Below are positions 8,209-17,229 of a stretch of DNA of 64,000 bases, piece after piece. The stretch is taken from positions 2,542,001-2,606,000 of the forward strand of contig OZ243960.1 of assembly GCA_965214435.1 (NCBI GenBank), written 5' to 3'. The notes under the pieces are model-generated. The model searched no databases, was not told where the DNA came from, and worked only from the letters and a program-made list of their open reading frames with translations. Made by a program: the position numbers and the translations under genes. The stretch comes from Rubrobacter_A sp965214435 (lineage in GTDB: Bacteria > Actinomycetota > Rubrobacteria > Rubrobacterales > Rubrobacteraceae). Within the stretch, counting starts at the first letter, position 1. Each line of letters begins with the position of its first letter.

Positions 8209-9402
8209 GTGAAGTTTAGCTTTTCTACGGCAGGTGAGTCCCACGGGCCGGCTGAGGTAACCCTGGTGCACGGGGTTCCGGCGGGCCTCGCGCTAACAGC
8301 GGAGGATGTGAACCGCGACCTCGCCCGGCGGCAGAGGGGCTACGGGCGGGGCGGGCGTCAGAAGATAGAAACGGATGAGGTCGAGTTTCTCGGCGGGGTC
8401 CGGCACGGGTACGCTCTAGGGTCGCCGGTCTCCATGTTGATCCGGAACAAGGACTACGCCAACTGGGAGGCCCGCATGAGCCCGGAGCCGCCGGAGGAAG
8501 CGGCGGCTCCGGCAAAGCGCGTTACCCTGCCGAGGCCCGGACACGCGGACCTCGCGGGGATGCAGAAGTACGCTTTCGATGACCTCCGGAACGTACTGGA
8601 GCGTTCCAGCGCCCGGGAGACCACGGCCCGGGTCGCGGCCGGCGGGATTGCCAAAAAGCTGCTATCGGAGTTCGGGGTGGAGATCAAGAGCGCGGTCTAC
8701 AGGATCGGAAATGCCGCCTACGAGAAAGAAAAAGCCGCTCTCGACGCCGCCAAGGCCGACGATTCCGATGTCCGGTGTCCGGATGAGGAAGTCTCGGAAA
8801 AGATGAAGGCCGAGATCGACGCGGCCCGCTACGCCCGGGACGCTCTGGGCGGCGAGTACGTCGTGGTCGCCGAAGGTTGTCCACCGGGTCTCGGCTCCTA
8901 CGTGGACTGGCGCGAAAAGCTCGACGCCCGCCTGGCGCACGCGATCCTCTCCATAAACGCCATGAAAGGTGTGGAGTTCGGTATGGGGTTTGAGGTCGCC
9001 CGCCACCGCTCCAGCGAGGTACAAGATGAGATCCTGCTCGAAGACGGGCGGATAGTGCGGGCCAGCAACCGGCTCGGGGGACTTGAAGGCGGCATGAGTA
9101 ACGGAGAGCCGATCATAGTGTCGGCGGCGATGAAGCCTATTTCCACCATCGCCCAGGCCCTCCGTACCGTTGACCTCTCGACCGGGGAGCCCGCCCGGGC
9201 GTTCCGGGAGCGGGCCGACTCCTGCGCGGTACCGGCGGCGGCGGTGATCGCCGAGTCGATGGTCGCCATAGTCCTCGCCGACGCTTTCCTGGAGAAGTTC
9301 GGCGGAGACAACATGACCGACCTCCACGCTTTCTACGACGCCTACACCGACCGTATAAAGTCCACCGCCCGGAGCGCAGATGGCCCGGACGGCGGAGCGT
9401 AG
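8209..9402 (+). CDS. aroC: Chorismate synthase
   Basis: Converts 5-enolpyruvylshikimate-3-phosphate to chorismate using reduced FMN, the last step of the shikimate pathway. The N-terminus FSFSTAGESHGPA and the RRQRGYGRGGRQKIETD region carry the conserved His and Arg residues. The FMN/phosphate segments LEGGMSNGEPI and the later Arg/Asp-rich part are present. The 397 residues are typical for the Gram-positive type. It starts at GTG 110 bases after the pilus gene and opens the shikimate block. aroK overlaps its 3' end by 23 bases. Confidence 0.97.
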   Translation: MKFSFSTAGESHGPAEVTLVHGVPAGLALTAEDVNRDLARRQRGYGRGGRQKIETDEVEFLGGVRHGYALGSPVSMLIRNKDYANWEARMSPEPPEEAAAPAKRVTLPRPGHADLAGMQKYAFDDLRNVLERSSARETTARVAAGGIAKKLLSEFGVEIKSAVYRIGNAAYEKEKAALDAAKADDSDVRCPDEEVSEKMKAEIDAARYARDALGGEYVVVAEGCPPGLGSYVDWREKLDARLAHAILSINAMKGVEFGMGFEVARHRSSEVQDEILLEDGRIVRASNRLGGLEGGMSNGEPIIVSAAMKPISTIAQALRTVDLSTGEPARAFRERADSCAVPAAAVIAESMVAIVLADAFLEKFGGDNMTDLHAFYDAYTDRIKSTARSADGPDGGA

Positions 9403-9919
9403 CCGTCCGGAAAAAGGACCGGTGGCCCTCGTCGGTTTCATGGGGAGCGGCAAAAGCACCGTCGGCCGCCTTCTGGCCCGCAGGCTCGGCTGGCGACTGA
9501 TCGACCTGGACCGGGAGATAGAGGCCAGGGATGGCCGGCGGATACCGGACATCTTTTCTTCTTGCGGGGAAACCTATTTCCGGGAGCTGGAAAGCCGGTT
9601 GCTAGACGAGGCTCTCGACGGAAAAACCAGCGGTCGTCCGTGCGTGATCTCCTGCGGCGGCGGGGTGATACTCGACGAGCGCAACCGGAAGCGGCTCTCT
9701 GAAACTACGACGATATTTTTGGAGGAGGACCCGGGCGTGCTGTACCGCCGCACCAGAGGAGCCGACCGGCCTCTCGGCTTTGGCAGCCGGAGGGACTTCG
9801 AGCGCCGCTACGCCAGTAGGCTGCCGTACTACAGAGAAGTCGCCGGACTGGTAGTCGACTGCGCCCGCCGGTCGCCGGCCCGGATAGCCGGGGAGGTAGC
9901 CTCTTGGCTGGACGGGTAG
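9380..9919 (+). CDS. aroK: Shikimate kinase
   Basis: Phosphorylates shikimate at the 3-position with ATP. The P-loop GFMGSGKST is at residues 19-27, with DLDREIEARDG after it (the Asp of the shikimate site) and SCGGGVIL later. The Arg lid RRTRGADRPL is visible near residue 115. The length is 179 residues. ATG 9380 overlaps aroC by 23 bases and is the only start that keeps the N-terminal strand. The 3' end overlaps aroB by 16 bases, so aroC-aroK-aroB are probably translationally coupled. Confidence 0.96.
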   Translation: MARTAERSRPEKGPVALVGFMGSGKSTVGRLLARRLGWRLIDLDREIEARDGRRIPDIFSSCGETYFRELESRLLDEALDGKTSGRPCVISCGGGVILDERNRKRLSETTTIFLEEDPGVLYRRTRGADRPLGFGSRRDFERRYASRLPYYREVAGLVVDCARRSPARIAGEVASWLDG

Positions 9920-10986
9920 AGGTGCCGGTCTCCGGAGCCTACAATTTTGTCGCAGGCTCGGAGCTAGACCTCGGGGAGGTCGTATCCGAGGCCGTAGCGC
10001 TAGGAACTGGCGCTATCCTGACCGACTCGACCGTCGGTCCGCTATATGCCGCCGCCGTAAAGCAGCGTCTCGAAGAAAGCGGCTGGCGGTTAGTGAGTGT
10101 GATCGAGGTTCCCGCCGGAGAAGGTTCCAAGAGCCTTGAGACTTACGCCGGGGTCGTCCGGCGGCTCGCGCGCTCGGGCCTGGGCCGCGACGGTACGCTG
10201 TTCGCCCTCGGCGGCGGGGTTATCGGAGACCTCGGCGGGTTTGTCGCCGCCACTTACCTGCGGGGTATAAGTTACGTGGGGTTACCGACCTCCCTGCTGG
10301 CGATGGTCGATAGCTCCGTCGGCGGAAAAGTCGGTCTCGACCTGCCGGAAGGTAAGAACTTGATCGGCGACTTCCTCCGGCCCCGCCTTGTAGCCACCGA
10401 CCTCACCTGGCTGAATACCCTATCCGGGCGCGAGGTGTCTCAAGGTCTCGCCGAGGTAATGAAGATGGGCCTCCTCGCCGGAGGAGAGTTTTTAGAAGAT
10501 TTGAAATTTTTGCAGCGGGCGCGGCGGGGAGACCTCGACGCGCTACGCGACCTGATACTCCATTCTGTCCGCTTTAAAGCCGCCGTGGTCGCCGAAGACG
10601 AGCACGAGGGGGGACGCCGGGCCATCTTGAATTACGGCCATACCATAGGTCACGGCCTTGAAGCCGCCGCCGGATACGGCCTGCCCCACGGAGAAGCTGT
10701 AGCCGCCGGGATGCTCGCGGCCGCCCGGCTCTCCAGAGACGAGTTCGGTACGGACCTCACAGGGCTGCACGAAGACCTGCTCTCCGCCGCCAGTTTACCC
10801 TGCAAGGTGCCGGCCGCGGAGGTCGACAAGGTCCTCTCCGCCATGAGCCGGGACAAGAAACGCCGCTCGGCCGACGAGCCTACGCAACACCGCTTTGTGC
10901 TGTTGCGCGCGGCTGGCGACCCGGTCTGGGGTGTTCCGGTCTCGGAGTCAAAGGTCAGAGAGAATATAGAGGCCGTCCTTGACTAG
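9904..10986 (+). CDS. aroB: 3-dehydroquinate synthase
   Basis: NAD- and metal-dependent cyclisation of DAHP to 3-dehydroquinate. Motifs present are GEGSKSLETY, GGGVIGDLGGFVAATYLRG for NAD, PTSLLAMVDSSVGGKVG, and the metal ligands in GHTIGHGLE and HGEAVAAGM. The length is 360 residues, normal for the family. The TTG at 9904 is a plausible start but the first dozen residues are poorly constrained, so a slightly later start is possible. It overlaps aroQ by 8 bases. Confidence 0.96.
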   Translation: MAGRVEVPVSGAYNFVAGSELDLGEVVSEAVALGTGAILTDSTVGPLYAAAVKQRLEESGWRLVSVIEVPAGEGSKSLETYAGVVRRLARSGLGRDGTLFALGGGVIGDLGGFVAATYLRGISYVGLPTSLLAMVDSSVGGKVGLDLPEGKNLIGDFLRPRLVATDLTWLNTLSGREVSQGLAEVMKMGLLAGGEFLEDLKFLQRARRGDLDALRDLILHSVRFKAAVVAEDEHEGGRRAILNYGHTIGHGLEAAAGYGLPHGEAVAAGMLAAARLSRDEFGTDLTGLHEDLLSAASLPCKVPAAEVDKVLSAMSRDKKRRSADEPTQHRFVLLRAAGDPVWGVPVSESKVRENIEAVLD

Positions 10987-11410
10987 AATCTTCGTACTAA
11001 ACGGCGTCAACCTCGGCACGCTGGGTGCCCGTCGCCCCGAAGTCTACGGTAGCGGTACGCTAAAAGACCTCGAAGAAACCCTCAAAGAGCAGTTCCCGCA
11101 GGTGTCATTCGAGTTCCGCCAGACCGACTACGAGGGGGAGCTTGTCGGCGGGATCCAAGCCTCCGCCACCGCTGACGGGCTCCTCATCAACCCCGGCGCC
11201 TGGACCCACTACTCCTACGCCATCCACGATGCTCTTGAAGCTGTGAATGTACCTAAAGTAGAGGTTCATATCTCGAACGTCCACAGCCGAGAGAGCTGGC
11301 GCCGGGTATCGGTTGTCTCACCGGCGGTGGACGCGGTAGTTGCGGGCATGGGGCTCTACGGCTACCGGGCGGCGGTCGCGTATATTCTTTCCCGGGTCGA
11401 GTCCGAATAA
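10979..11410 (+). CDS. aroQ: 3-dehydroquinate dehydratase, type II
   Basis: The dodecameric type II enzyme that dehydrates 3-dehydroquinate to 3-dehydroshikimate. The N-terminal NGVNLGTLGARRPEVYG holds the catalytic loop Arg and Tyr. INPGAWTHYSYAIHDAL and EVHISNVHSRESWR provide the Asn, His and Arg of the active site. In most homologues the first motif reads NLNLLGxREPxxYG, so this copy is slightly divergent (GVNLGTLGARRP). The 143 residues are typical. The TTG start overlaps aroB, and the TAA overlaps the ATG of the next gene by one base. Confidence 0.94.
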   Translation: MTRIFVLNGVNLGTLGARRPEVYGSGTLKDLEETLKEQFPQVSFEFRQTDYEGELVGGIQASATADGLLINPGAWTHYSYAIHDALEAVNVPKVEVHISNVHSRESWRRVSVVSPAVDAVVAGMGLYGYRAAVAYILSRVESE

Positions 11411-11829
11411 TGAGAAGCTTTGCGGATGGCGGGTGTCTGTGCGGCGCGGTGGAGGTCCGGGCGCTGGCCGCTCCTTTCTACATCTCGTACTGCCACTGCC
11501 GGGACTGCCGGAAGGCGAGCGGGTCTCCGGTTATGGTCTTTGTGGGTTTTGCGGCTGGAGAGGTCGAGTTCGGGGGCGGTGAGCCGGTAGTCTACGAGTC
11601 CTCACCGGGCATCCGCCGCACTTTCTGCGGCGGGTGCGGCACGCCGCTGTCGTACGAAGACGAGCGGCTGAAAGGCGAAGTCTATCTGGCGGTCGGGGTC
11701 TTTGACGAGCCTGAACGTTTTAGGCCGACGGTTCATTCCTGGGACTCGCAGAGGCTCCGGTGGTTTCATACCGCCGATGGATTGCCGCGACACAGAACCA
11801 GCAGCCGGCCGCGGCCTACCGGCCGGTAA
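11410..11829 (+). CDS. GFA/CENP-V-fold zinc protein
   Basis: A 139-residue protein of the glutathione-dependent formaldehyde-activating (GFA) superfamily, whose members bind zinc through a Cys-rich beta fold. The sequence shows CLCGAVEV near the N-terminus, CHCRDCRKASGSP, and FCGGCGTPLSYE, which are the three Cys clusters of the family. The fold is confident but the reaction is not, because most members have unknown substrates. It starts at ATG overlapping the aroQ TAA, so it is co-transcribed with the shikimate genes, which probably has no metabolic meaning. Confidence 0.85.
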   Translation: MRSFADGGCLCGAVEVRALAAPFYISYCHCRDCRKASGSPVMVFVGFAAGEVEFGGGEPVVYESSPGIRRTFCGGCGTPLSYEDERLKGEVYLAVGVFDEPERFRPTVHSWDSQRLRWFHTADGLPRHRTSSRPRPTGR

Positions 11830-11917
11830 GGTGGCCTGTGGTACTTCCGGGGACGCTCCGAGGAGGAAATTAGAATCCCGGAGGGCTCCGGTAGCTACGT
11901 ATTCTGTGCAATAATAA

Positions 11918-11934
11918 CCCGGCGCCAGGCCGGG
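11918..11934 (+). other. Hairpin in the efp upstream region
   Basis: CCCGGC (11918-11923) and GCCGGG (11929-11934) form a 6-bp stem with a 5-base loop, about 45 bases before the efp start. No T-run follows, so a standard terminator is unlikely. It may be part of the efp leader or just GC-rich noise. The rest of the 148-base gap shows nothing convincing. Confidence 0.3.
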
Positions 11935-11977
11935 GACGCCGGCGGCGTAGAGAAGGTTTTCAGAGGAGTTTTAACGG

Positions 11978-12535
11978 ATGATATCAACAAACCAGTTTAA
12001 AAACGGCTCTGCCATAAAGGTGGATGGCAAGCGATTTACCATAGTGAATTTTCAGCACGTAAAGCCGGGCAAGGGGGCTGCTTTCGTGCGGACCCGCTTG
12101 CGGAACCTGGACACCGGCGCGGTCGTCGACAAGACTTTCCGGGCCGGGGAGAAGCTGGAGAACGTAACCACGCAGTCCCGGCAGATGACTTACCTGTACA
12201 ACGATGGAGACCTGTACCATTTCATGGACTCGGAGACCTACGAGCAGGTCGCCATCCCGACGGAGGTCGTCGGCGATACTGCCGGGTACATACCGGAGAA
12301 CGGTACGGTAAACGTGCTATCCGCGGACGGGGAAGTCGTCAACGTCGATCCTCCGGCCCACGTCGACCTCGAGGTGGCGCAGACGGATCCCGGTCTCAAG
12401 GGCGACACGGCGACCGGTGGTTCAAAGCCGGCCACGCTGGAGACCGGCCTCGTCGTACAGGTGCCGCTTTTTGTAAACCAGGGAGACCGGGTCAGGGTCG
12501 ATACCCGCTCCCGCGAGTACCTCACGCGGGCTTGA
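11978..12535 (+). CDS. efp: Elongation factor P
   Basis: Rescues ribosomes stalled on polyproline. Three beta-barrel domains are readable: the KOW-like N-terminal domain with VKPGKGAAFVRTRLRN, a middle OB domain, and a C-terminal OB domain with GDRVRVDTRSREYLTRA. The residue usually modified at the tip of domain I is Lys33 in E. coli. Here the loop PGKGAA has Lys, and no epmA/earP/ymfI gene is visible nearby. The length is 185 residues. The ATG follows a clear GAGGAG. Confidence 0.97.
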   Translation: MISTNQFKNGSAIKVDGKRFTIVNFQHVKPGKGAAFVRTRLRNLDTGAVVDKTFRAGEKLENVTTQSRQMTYLYNDGDLYHFMDSETYEQVAIPTEVVGDTAGYIPENGTVNVLSADGEVVNVDPPAHVDLEVAQTDPGLKGDTATGGSKPATLETGLVVQVPLFVNQGDRVRVDTRSREYLTRA

Positions 12536-12575
12536 GCGCTCCGCCGGTGGAAGTTGAGGCTGGAAAGGTTTTTCC

Positions 12576-12986
12576 ATGAGCCGGCGCCGGGCGCGCAAAC
12601 AAGCTTTCCTAACGCTCTATCAGAGTGACGTCACCGGCGCGCCGCTAGAGGACGTACTAGAGCGGTGGCGCTCTTACAGGGGAGAGTTGGAAGGTTACGC
12701 GGAAGACTTGACTCAGGGTGTCCGGGAAAAGTGCGAGGACCTCGACCGGATGCTCTCGGAGGCAGCGGTTGGCTGGCCGGTCGTCCGCATGAGCGCCATC
12801 GACCGCACCATAATGCGGCTCGCGCTCTACGAGATGCTTTTCAGCGAGGACGTGCCGCCGGACGTTGCGATAAACGAAGCTATAGAGTTGGCTAAAGGCT
12901 TCTCCGGAGACGAGGCGCCGGCTTTTGTCGGCGGCGTGTTGCGGGGCGTACAGGGAGCCGGACGGGAGTCCGCCCAGCATGGCTAA
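12576..12986 (+). CDS. nusB: Transcription antitermination factor NusB
   Basis: An all-helical RNA-binding factor that pairs with NusE (S10) at boxA in rRNA antitermination. The N-terminal RRRARKQAFLTLYQSDVTG and the C-terminal DRTIMRLALYEMLF...PPDVAINEAIELAKGFSGDEAPAFVGGVL are the conserved blocks. The length is 136 residues. The ATG start lies 40 bases after efp. The 3' end overlaps the polyprenyl synthase ATG by 8 bases. Confidence 0.95.
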   Translation: MSRRRARKQAFLTLYQSDVTGAPLEDVLERWRSYRGELEGYAEDLTQGVREKCEDLDRMLSEAAVGWPVVRMSAIDRTIMRLALYEMLFSEDVPPDVAINEAIELAKGFSGDEAPAFVGGVLRGVQGAGRESAQHG

Positions 12987-13908
12987 GAGCGGCGGACGGC
13001 AGAGTCCCCAAGGGTTAGGCCGGTGGGAAGACCACCGCGCGAGGTTTGAGGAGTACCTGGAGAAGCTTTACTTTTCCGCCGAGCCGCGCTTTGGGGGGCT
13101 TGTGGAGTCTATGCGCTACTCGATGCTCTCCGGCGGCAAGCGGGTGCGGCCGTCGCTGTGCATGGAAGTCGCGCGGGTGTTTGGTAGCGACCCTGGTTAC
13201 GTGCTGCCGTCAGCGGCGGCGGTGGAGTTAGTTCATACTTACTCTCTTATACACGATGATCTACCCGCGATGGACGACGACGACTACCGGCGTGGGCGGC
13301 TAACGACCCACAAAAAGTACGGGGAGGCGCTGGCGATCCTCTCGGGGGACGCATTTTTCGGGGAAGCCGTGATGCTTATCACCGGTCATCAGGGCGGCAG
13401 TTGCGAGCAGCTCCTCGGCGCCGTCCACGAACTCGCCCGGGCGACCGGGGTGGATGGGATGGTCGGCGGGCAGGTGCTGGATATGGACCTTACCGGCAAC
13501 GGGGACCGGGCGGACACCGAGACTCTGTACATGATCCACCGCTACAAGACCGGCTCGCTTATCACCTCGGCGGCCAGGATAGGAGCCATTCTGGCCGGGG
13601 TCGCGGAAGAAGAAAAAGAGGCTATATCGGAGTACGCCGGGGAGCTCGGGCTCTGCTTTCAGATAGTGGACGACGTGCTGAACGCTACGTCCACCAGCGA
13701 AGCGCTCGGCAAGAGCGCCGGCAGCGACGCCGAGCAGGGCAAGGCAACCTTTGTCGGGGTGTACGGGCTCGACGGCGCCCGGCGGCAGGCGGATGAGTCT
13801 TGCGATAAGGCGCTGGCCGCACTCTCCCGGGTGGCCGGCGCTCGCGGGGAGGAAGAAGTCTCCGGGTTGCGGGAGATGGTCTCGTTCGTCCGCAATCGCG
13901 GCAACTAG
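12979..13908 (+). CDS. Short-chain polyprenyl diphosphate synthase (FPP/GGPP type)
   Basis: Condenses isopentenyl diphosphate with allylic diphosphates, supplying precursors for quinones, carotenoids or undecaprenol. GGKRVRPSL is present, and the first Asp-rich motif is DDLPAMDDDDYRRG, followed by the GDAFFGEA region. The second Asp-rich motif reads FQIVDDVLNATS, so the last Asp of DDxxD is Asn. Bacterial FPP synthases have two extra residues in the first motif (DDxxxxD), as here, which favours an IspA-type FPP/GGPP synthase. The start at ATG 12979 gives 309 residues. An upstream GTG would lie within nusB and is less likely. Confidence 0.88.
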   Translation: MAKSGGRQSPQGLGRWEDHRARFEEYLEKLYFSAEPRFGGLVESMRYSMLSGGKRVRPSLCMEVARVFGSDPGYVLPSAAAVELVHTYSLIHDDLPAMDDDDYRRGRLTTHKKYGEALAILSGDAFFGEAVMLITGHQGGSCEQLLGAVHELARATGVDGMVGGQVLDMDLTGNGDRADTETLYMIHRYKTGSLITSAARIGAILAGVAEEEKEAISEYAGELGLCFQIVDDVLNATSTSEALGKSAGSDAEQGKATFVGVYGLDGARRQADESCDKALAALSRVAGARGEEEVSGLREMVSFVRNRGN

Positions 13909-13934
13909 CTGTCCGGCGTGAGATCATTAACGCC

Positions 13935-14729
13935 GTGAAGGCCGGCTCGAGCGCACAACGTCTGGACAGCCTGCTGGTGGAAAAGGGCCTGGCCGACAGC
14001 CGCAGCCGGGCTCAGGCGCTGGTCATGTCGGGTGCCGTAAGGGTCGAGGGCGAAGTCGTCACCAAAGCCGGTACCCGCGTCTCCCCGTCCCGCAGCCTCT
14101 CCGTTGCGGATGGCAGTCCCTTTGTCTCCCGGGCGGGCGAAAAGCTCTCCGGGGCTCTGGACGACTTCGGGATAGAGGTCACCGGACGTGACTGCCTCGA
14201 CGCCGGAGCCTCGACCGGTGGTTTTACGGACGCTCTCTTGCAGCGGGGGGCGGCGCGCGTCGTTTCGGTCGACGTCGGTTACGGCCAGCTCGACTGGAGG
14301 CTACGCGGAGATCCGCGGGTTACGGTTCTGGAGCGGACCAACGTCCGGCGGCTCTCGGGTGGAGACCTACCTTTCCAGCCGGACCTCCTCGTGGCGGACC
14401 TCTCGTTTATATCGCTGGCCGTCGCCCTTGGAGGCCTGGTTTCTTCTACACCCGGGATCCGGGATGCCGTCGTGCTGGTCAAACCGCAGTTCGAGGCCGG
14501 TCCGGAGCACGTCGGCCGCGGCGGGCTCGTCCGGGACCCAGATGTACACGCCGCGACGATCCGGCGGACGGCTGAAGCGTTTACGGCTTTCGGGTTTGGC
14601 GCCGCAGACGTGGCGCGGGCCGGGGTCGCCGGACGGCGGGCCGGAAACCAGGAGTACCCGCTGTGGCTCGTGCGCGGCTCCGAGACCACCCTCACGAAAG
14701 AGCGCATAGCAGAGGTGGTCGGCGGATGA
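13935..14729 (+). CDS. tlyA: TlyA-family rRNA 2'-O-methyltransferase
   Basis: An S4 RNA-binding domain at about residues 9-70 (RLDSLLVEKGLADSRSRAQA...) is followed by an FtsJ-type SAM methyltransferase with LDAGASTGGFTDALL at about 85-100. In mycobacteria TlyA methylates C1409 of 16S and C1920 of 23S rRNA and gives capreomycin sensitivity. The length is 264 residues. It starts at GTG 27 bases after the synthase and its TGA overlaps the nadK ATG. The order tlyA-nadK-recN is conserved in actinobacteria. Confidence 0.95.
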   Translation: MKAGSSAQRLDSLLVEKGLADSRSRAQALVMSGAVRVEGEVVTKAGTRVSPSRSLSVADGSPFVSRAGEKLSGALDDFGIEVTGRDCLDAGASTGGFTDALLQRGAARVVSVDVGYGQLDWRLRGDPRVTVLERTNVRRLSGGDLPFQPDLLVADLSFISLAVALGGLVSSTPGIRDAVVLVKPQFEAGPEHVGRGGLVRDPDVHAATIRRTAEAFTAFGFGAADVARAGVAGRRAGNQEYPLWLVRGSETTLTKERIAEVVGG

Positions 14730-15529
14730 GGGAGCGTATCGAAGTACAGCGGGCCGGCATCGTGGCGAACCCGAAAGTCGAGGAGAGCTACGCTGAGCGG
14801 CTTTCCACGGCCCTGGAGAAAAGAGGCGTCGAGGTCGTCCTGGGGGTAGAGACGGACCAGAGTCCTCCGGTGAAAAGCAACGTAGATCTCATCTTTGTCC
14901 TCGGCGGGGACGGTACGATGCTCCGGGCATCGAAGATGTACCCTGGTAAGCTGCTGCTCGGCGTAAACCTCGGAACCGTCGGCTTTATGTCCGGGATGCG
15001 CCCGGAAGACATAGAGTCCGGCGTGGACAAGGTGCTCGGTGGGGATCTGCACGTCCAGGATTACCGTCTACTAGAAGTTGAGGTAGAGGGTGAGAAAGTC
15101 CGGAAAGCCGTTAATGATGCGGTTTTGGTAAAGCCGCGGCCGCACCAGATTACGGCTGTCGAAATTTCAGTCGGGGGTGAGCGGCTGGTCTCTTACCAGC
15201 TAGATGGACTGGTGGCGGCCACTCCTCTGGGTTCCACGGCGTACGCGCTCTCGGCGGGGGGCCCGATCATCTCGGGGGACGTCGGGTGTTACGTGCTGGT
15301 GCCGATAGCGCCGCACTCTCTGGCGAGGGTCCCGATGGTTCTAGGCGAAAACGAGAACGTCGAGATCACGCTGACCGAGCGGTCGGCGCTTTTGTCTCTG
15401 GACGGCGACGAGCCGCAAGAGATACCGGCGGGAGGGAGGATCCGCGTCGGTCTCTCCAAAGAAAGCGTTAGAATAGGCCGGACCGACGAGTGGACCTGGT
15501 GGAGAGCCGTACGGAGGACGTTTCTGTAA
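14726..15529 (+). CDS. nadK: NAD kinase
   Basis: Phosphorylates NAD to NADP. The family motif FVLGGDGTMLRA is at about residues 53-64, and NDAVL, PLGSTAYALSAGGPI and the C-terminal beta-sandwich are all present. The ATG at 14726 overlaps the tlyA stop as ATGA and gives 267 residues, which matches the family. The TAA overlaps the recN ATG by one base. Confidence 0.96.
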   Translation: MRERIEVQRAGIVANPKVEESYAERLSTALEKRGVEVVLGVETDQSPPVKSNVDLIFVLGGDGTMLRASKMYPGKLLLGVNLGTVGFMSGMRPEDIESGVDKVLGGDLHVQDYRLLEVEVEGEKVRKAVNDAVLVKPRPHQITAVEISVGGERLVSYQLDGLVAATPLGSTAYALSAGGPIISGDVGCYVLVPIAPHSLARVPMVLGENENVEITLTERSALLSLDGDEPQEIPAGGRIRVGLSKESVRIGRTDEWTWWRAVRRTFL

Positions 15530-17226
15530 TGCTTGCAGAGATATCCGTTGAAAACGTAGCCCTGATCGAGAAGGCTACCCTGGAGCTTGAGCCCGGCTTG
15601 AACGCTATTACCGGCGAGACCGGGGCCGGAAAGACGCTCCTGGCGACCGCCCTGCAGATGCTGCTCGGGGGCCGCGCCCGCTCGGAGGCTGTACGGGCCG
15701 GCTCCCGCAAGGCGACCATCGAGGGGATCTTCTCTCTCCCTGAAGAGTTGCAGTCCAGGATACTCTCCGACTCGTTAGGGGATCTGGCCGGGGAGATTGA
15801 ACCCGAAGACCTGGCGGACGGCCTGGTACTGCGCCGGACGCTTACGGAGGAGGGACGCTCCCGGTGTTACGTGTGCGGGGTGGCGGTTCCGGTAAAGGCG
15901 CTTGCGGCCCTCGGCGTGCGGCTCGTCTCCTACCACGGCCAGAGGGAGCAGGCCCGCCTCACCGAGCCGGGCGAACAACTCGGCATCGTGGACGACTTTC
16001 TGGACGACGCCTCGAAAAAAGCCCTCCAGGACCACGGTGAACTCTGGGCTTCGGTCGAACGGGCGCGGCGGGAGCTGGCGGAGATAACCTCCTCGGCCGA
16101 GTCGCGGCTGCGGGAGGCGGATTTCTTGCGGTATCAGGTCGAGGAGATCGAGGGCTCCGGCTACAGCTCGGCGGAGCTTTCGGAACTCGCCCGCGAGCGG
16201 GACCGGCTGCGCAACGTCACCGATCTCCTGGAAGCCGCGAGCCGGGCTATGGCCGCCCTGTCATCCGAGGAAGGCGGCGCGGCCGAAGCCACCGGACAGG
16301 CGCAGGCCGAGATCGAGAAAGCTTCTGGTTACGACGAGGGGTTGTCCGGGCTGGCGGAGCGCATCGGCGGCTTGTCCGCGGAGCTTGAAGACGTGGTCTA
16401 CGAGTTAAGGTCTTACCTGGACGAGCTGGAAGCCGATCCGAACCGTCTGGAGACCGTGGAAGACCGTATCGCGGCACTCCGGGCGCTGGAGCGCAAATAT
16501 GGCGAGGACGTCGAGGGGTACCTTGAGGAGGCCCGCTCCCGTCTGAGCCGTCTGGAGAACGCCGCCGAGGAAACGGTGGAGCTTGAAGACCGGGTCTCGG
16601 CCGGGGAAGCGCGGCTCGGGGAGCTTGCGGACGTGGTTAGCGCGGGCCGCCGGTCGGCGGCCGAGAAGCTTTCGTCGAACGTGCAGGAGAACTTGGAAGG
16701 TTTGAACCTCGGGAAGACTACGTTCCAGGCGGAGATCGTCGAAGGTACGCCGGGGCCTCTCGGCAGGGAGCGGGTGGAGTTCGTGATCCAGCCGAACCCC
16801 GGAGAGCCGGAGTTGCCGGTCCGCCGCTACGCCTCCGGGGGCGAGTTGTCCAGGGTCATGCTCGCCATCCGGCTCGCCCAAGAGCGTGTGGAGCCGGGCG
16901 CTACCTACGTTTTCGATGAGGTCGACGCGGGTATTGGAGGTGTCACCGCGACCGCGGTCGGAGCCCGGCTCCGGGAACTCGGGGGGCGCAACCAGGTGCT
17001 AACGATAACCCACTTGCCACAGATAGCCTCCGAGGCTACGTCCCACGTGGTGGTAGCCAAAGAAGAAGCGGGCGGCAGGACCCTTACCCGCATCGAGCGC
17101 GTCGAGGGAGAGGAGCGCCGCCGGGAACTGGCCCGGATGCTCTCCGGGCGGGTGGACAAAGCGTCGCTGGCCCACGCCTCGGAGCTTCTGGTCGGCAGCC
17201 CCGGCTCTTCGGGTGCGGGGACGTAA
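15529..17226 (+). CDS. recN: DNA repair protein RecN
   Basis: An SMC-like ATPase acting at double-strand breaks. The head begins MLAEISVENVALIEKA with Walker A GETGAGKT at about residues 31-38. A long antiparallel coiled coil fills the middle. The ABC signature YASGGELSRVMLAIRL and Walker B YVFDEVDAGIGG lie near residues 435-470. The length is 565 residues. The ATG overlaps the nadK stop (TAATG), and an upstream GTG at 15490 would only add residues not seen in the family. Confidence 0.96.
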   Translation: MLAEISVENVALIEKATLELEPGLNAITGETGAGKTLLATALQMLLGGRARSEAVRAGSRKATIEGIFSLPEELQSRILSDSLGDLAGEIEPEDLADGLVLRRTLTEEGRSRCYVCGVAVPVKALAALGVRLVSYHGQREQARLTEPGEQLGIVDDFLDDASKKALQDHGELWASVERARRELAEITSSAESRLREADFLRYQVEEIEGSGYSSAELSELARERDRLRNVTDLLEAASRAMAALSSEEGGAAEATGQAQAEIEKASGYDEGLSGLAERIGGLSAELEDVVYELRSYLDELEADPNRLETVEDRIAALRALERKYGEDVEGYLEEARSRLSRLENAAEETVELEDRVSAGEARLGELADVVSAGRRSAAEKLSSNVQENLEGLNLGKTTFQAEIVEGTPGPLGRERVEFVIQPNPGEPELPVRRYASGGELSRVMLAIRLAQERVEPGATYVFDEVDAGIGGVTATAVGARLRELGGRNQVLTITHLPQIASEATSHVVVAKEEAGGRTLTRIERVEGEERRRELARMLSGRVDKASLAHASELLVGSPGSSGAGT

Positions 17227-17229
17227 CCG

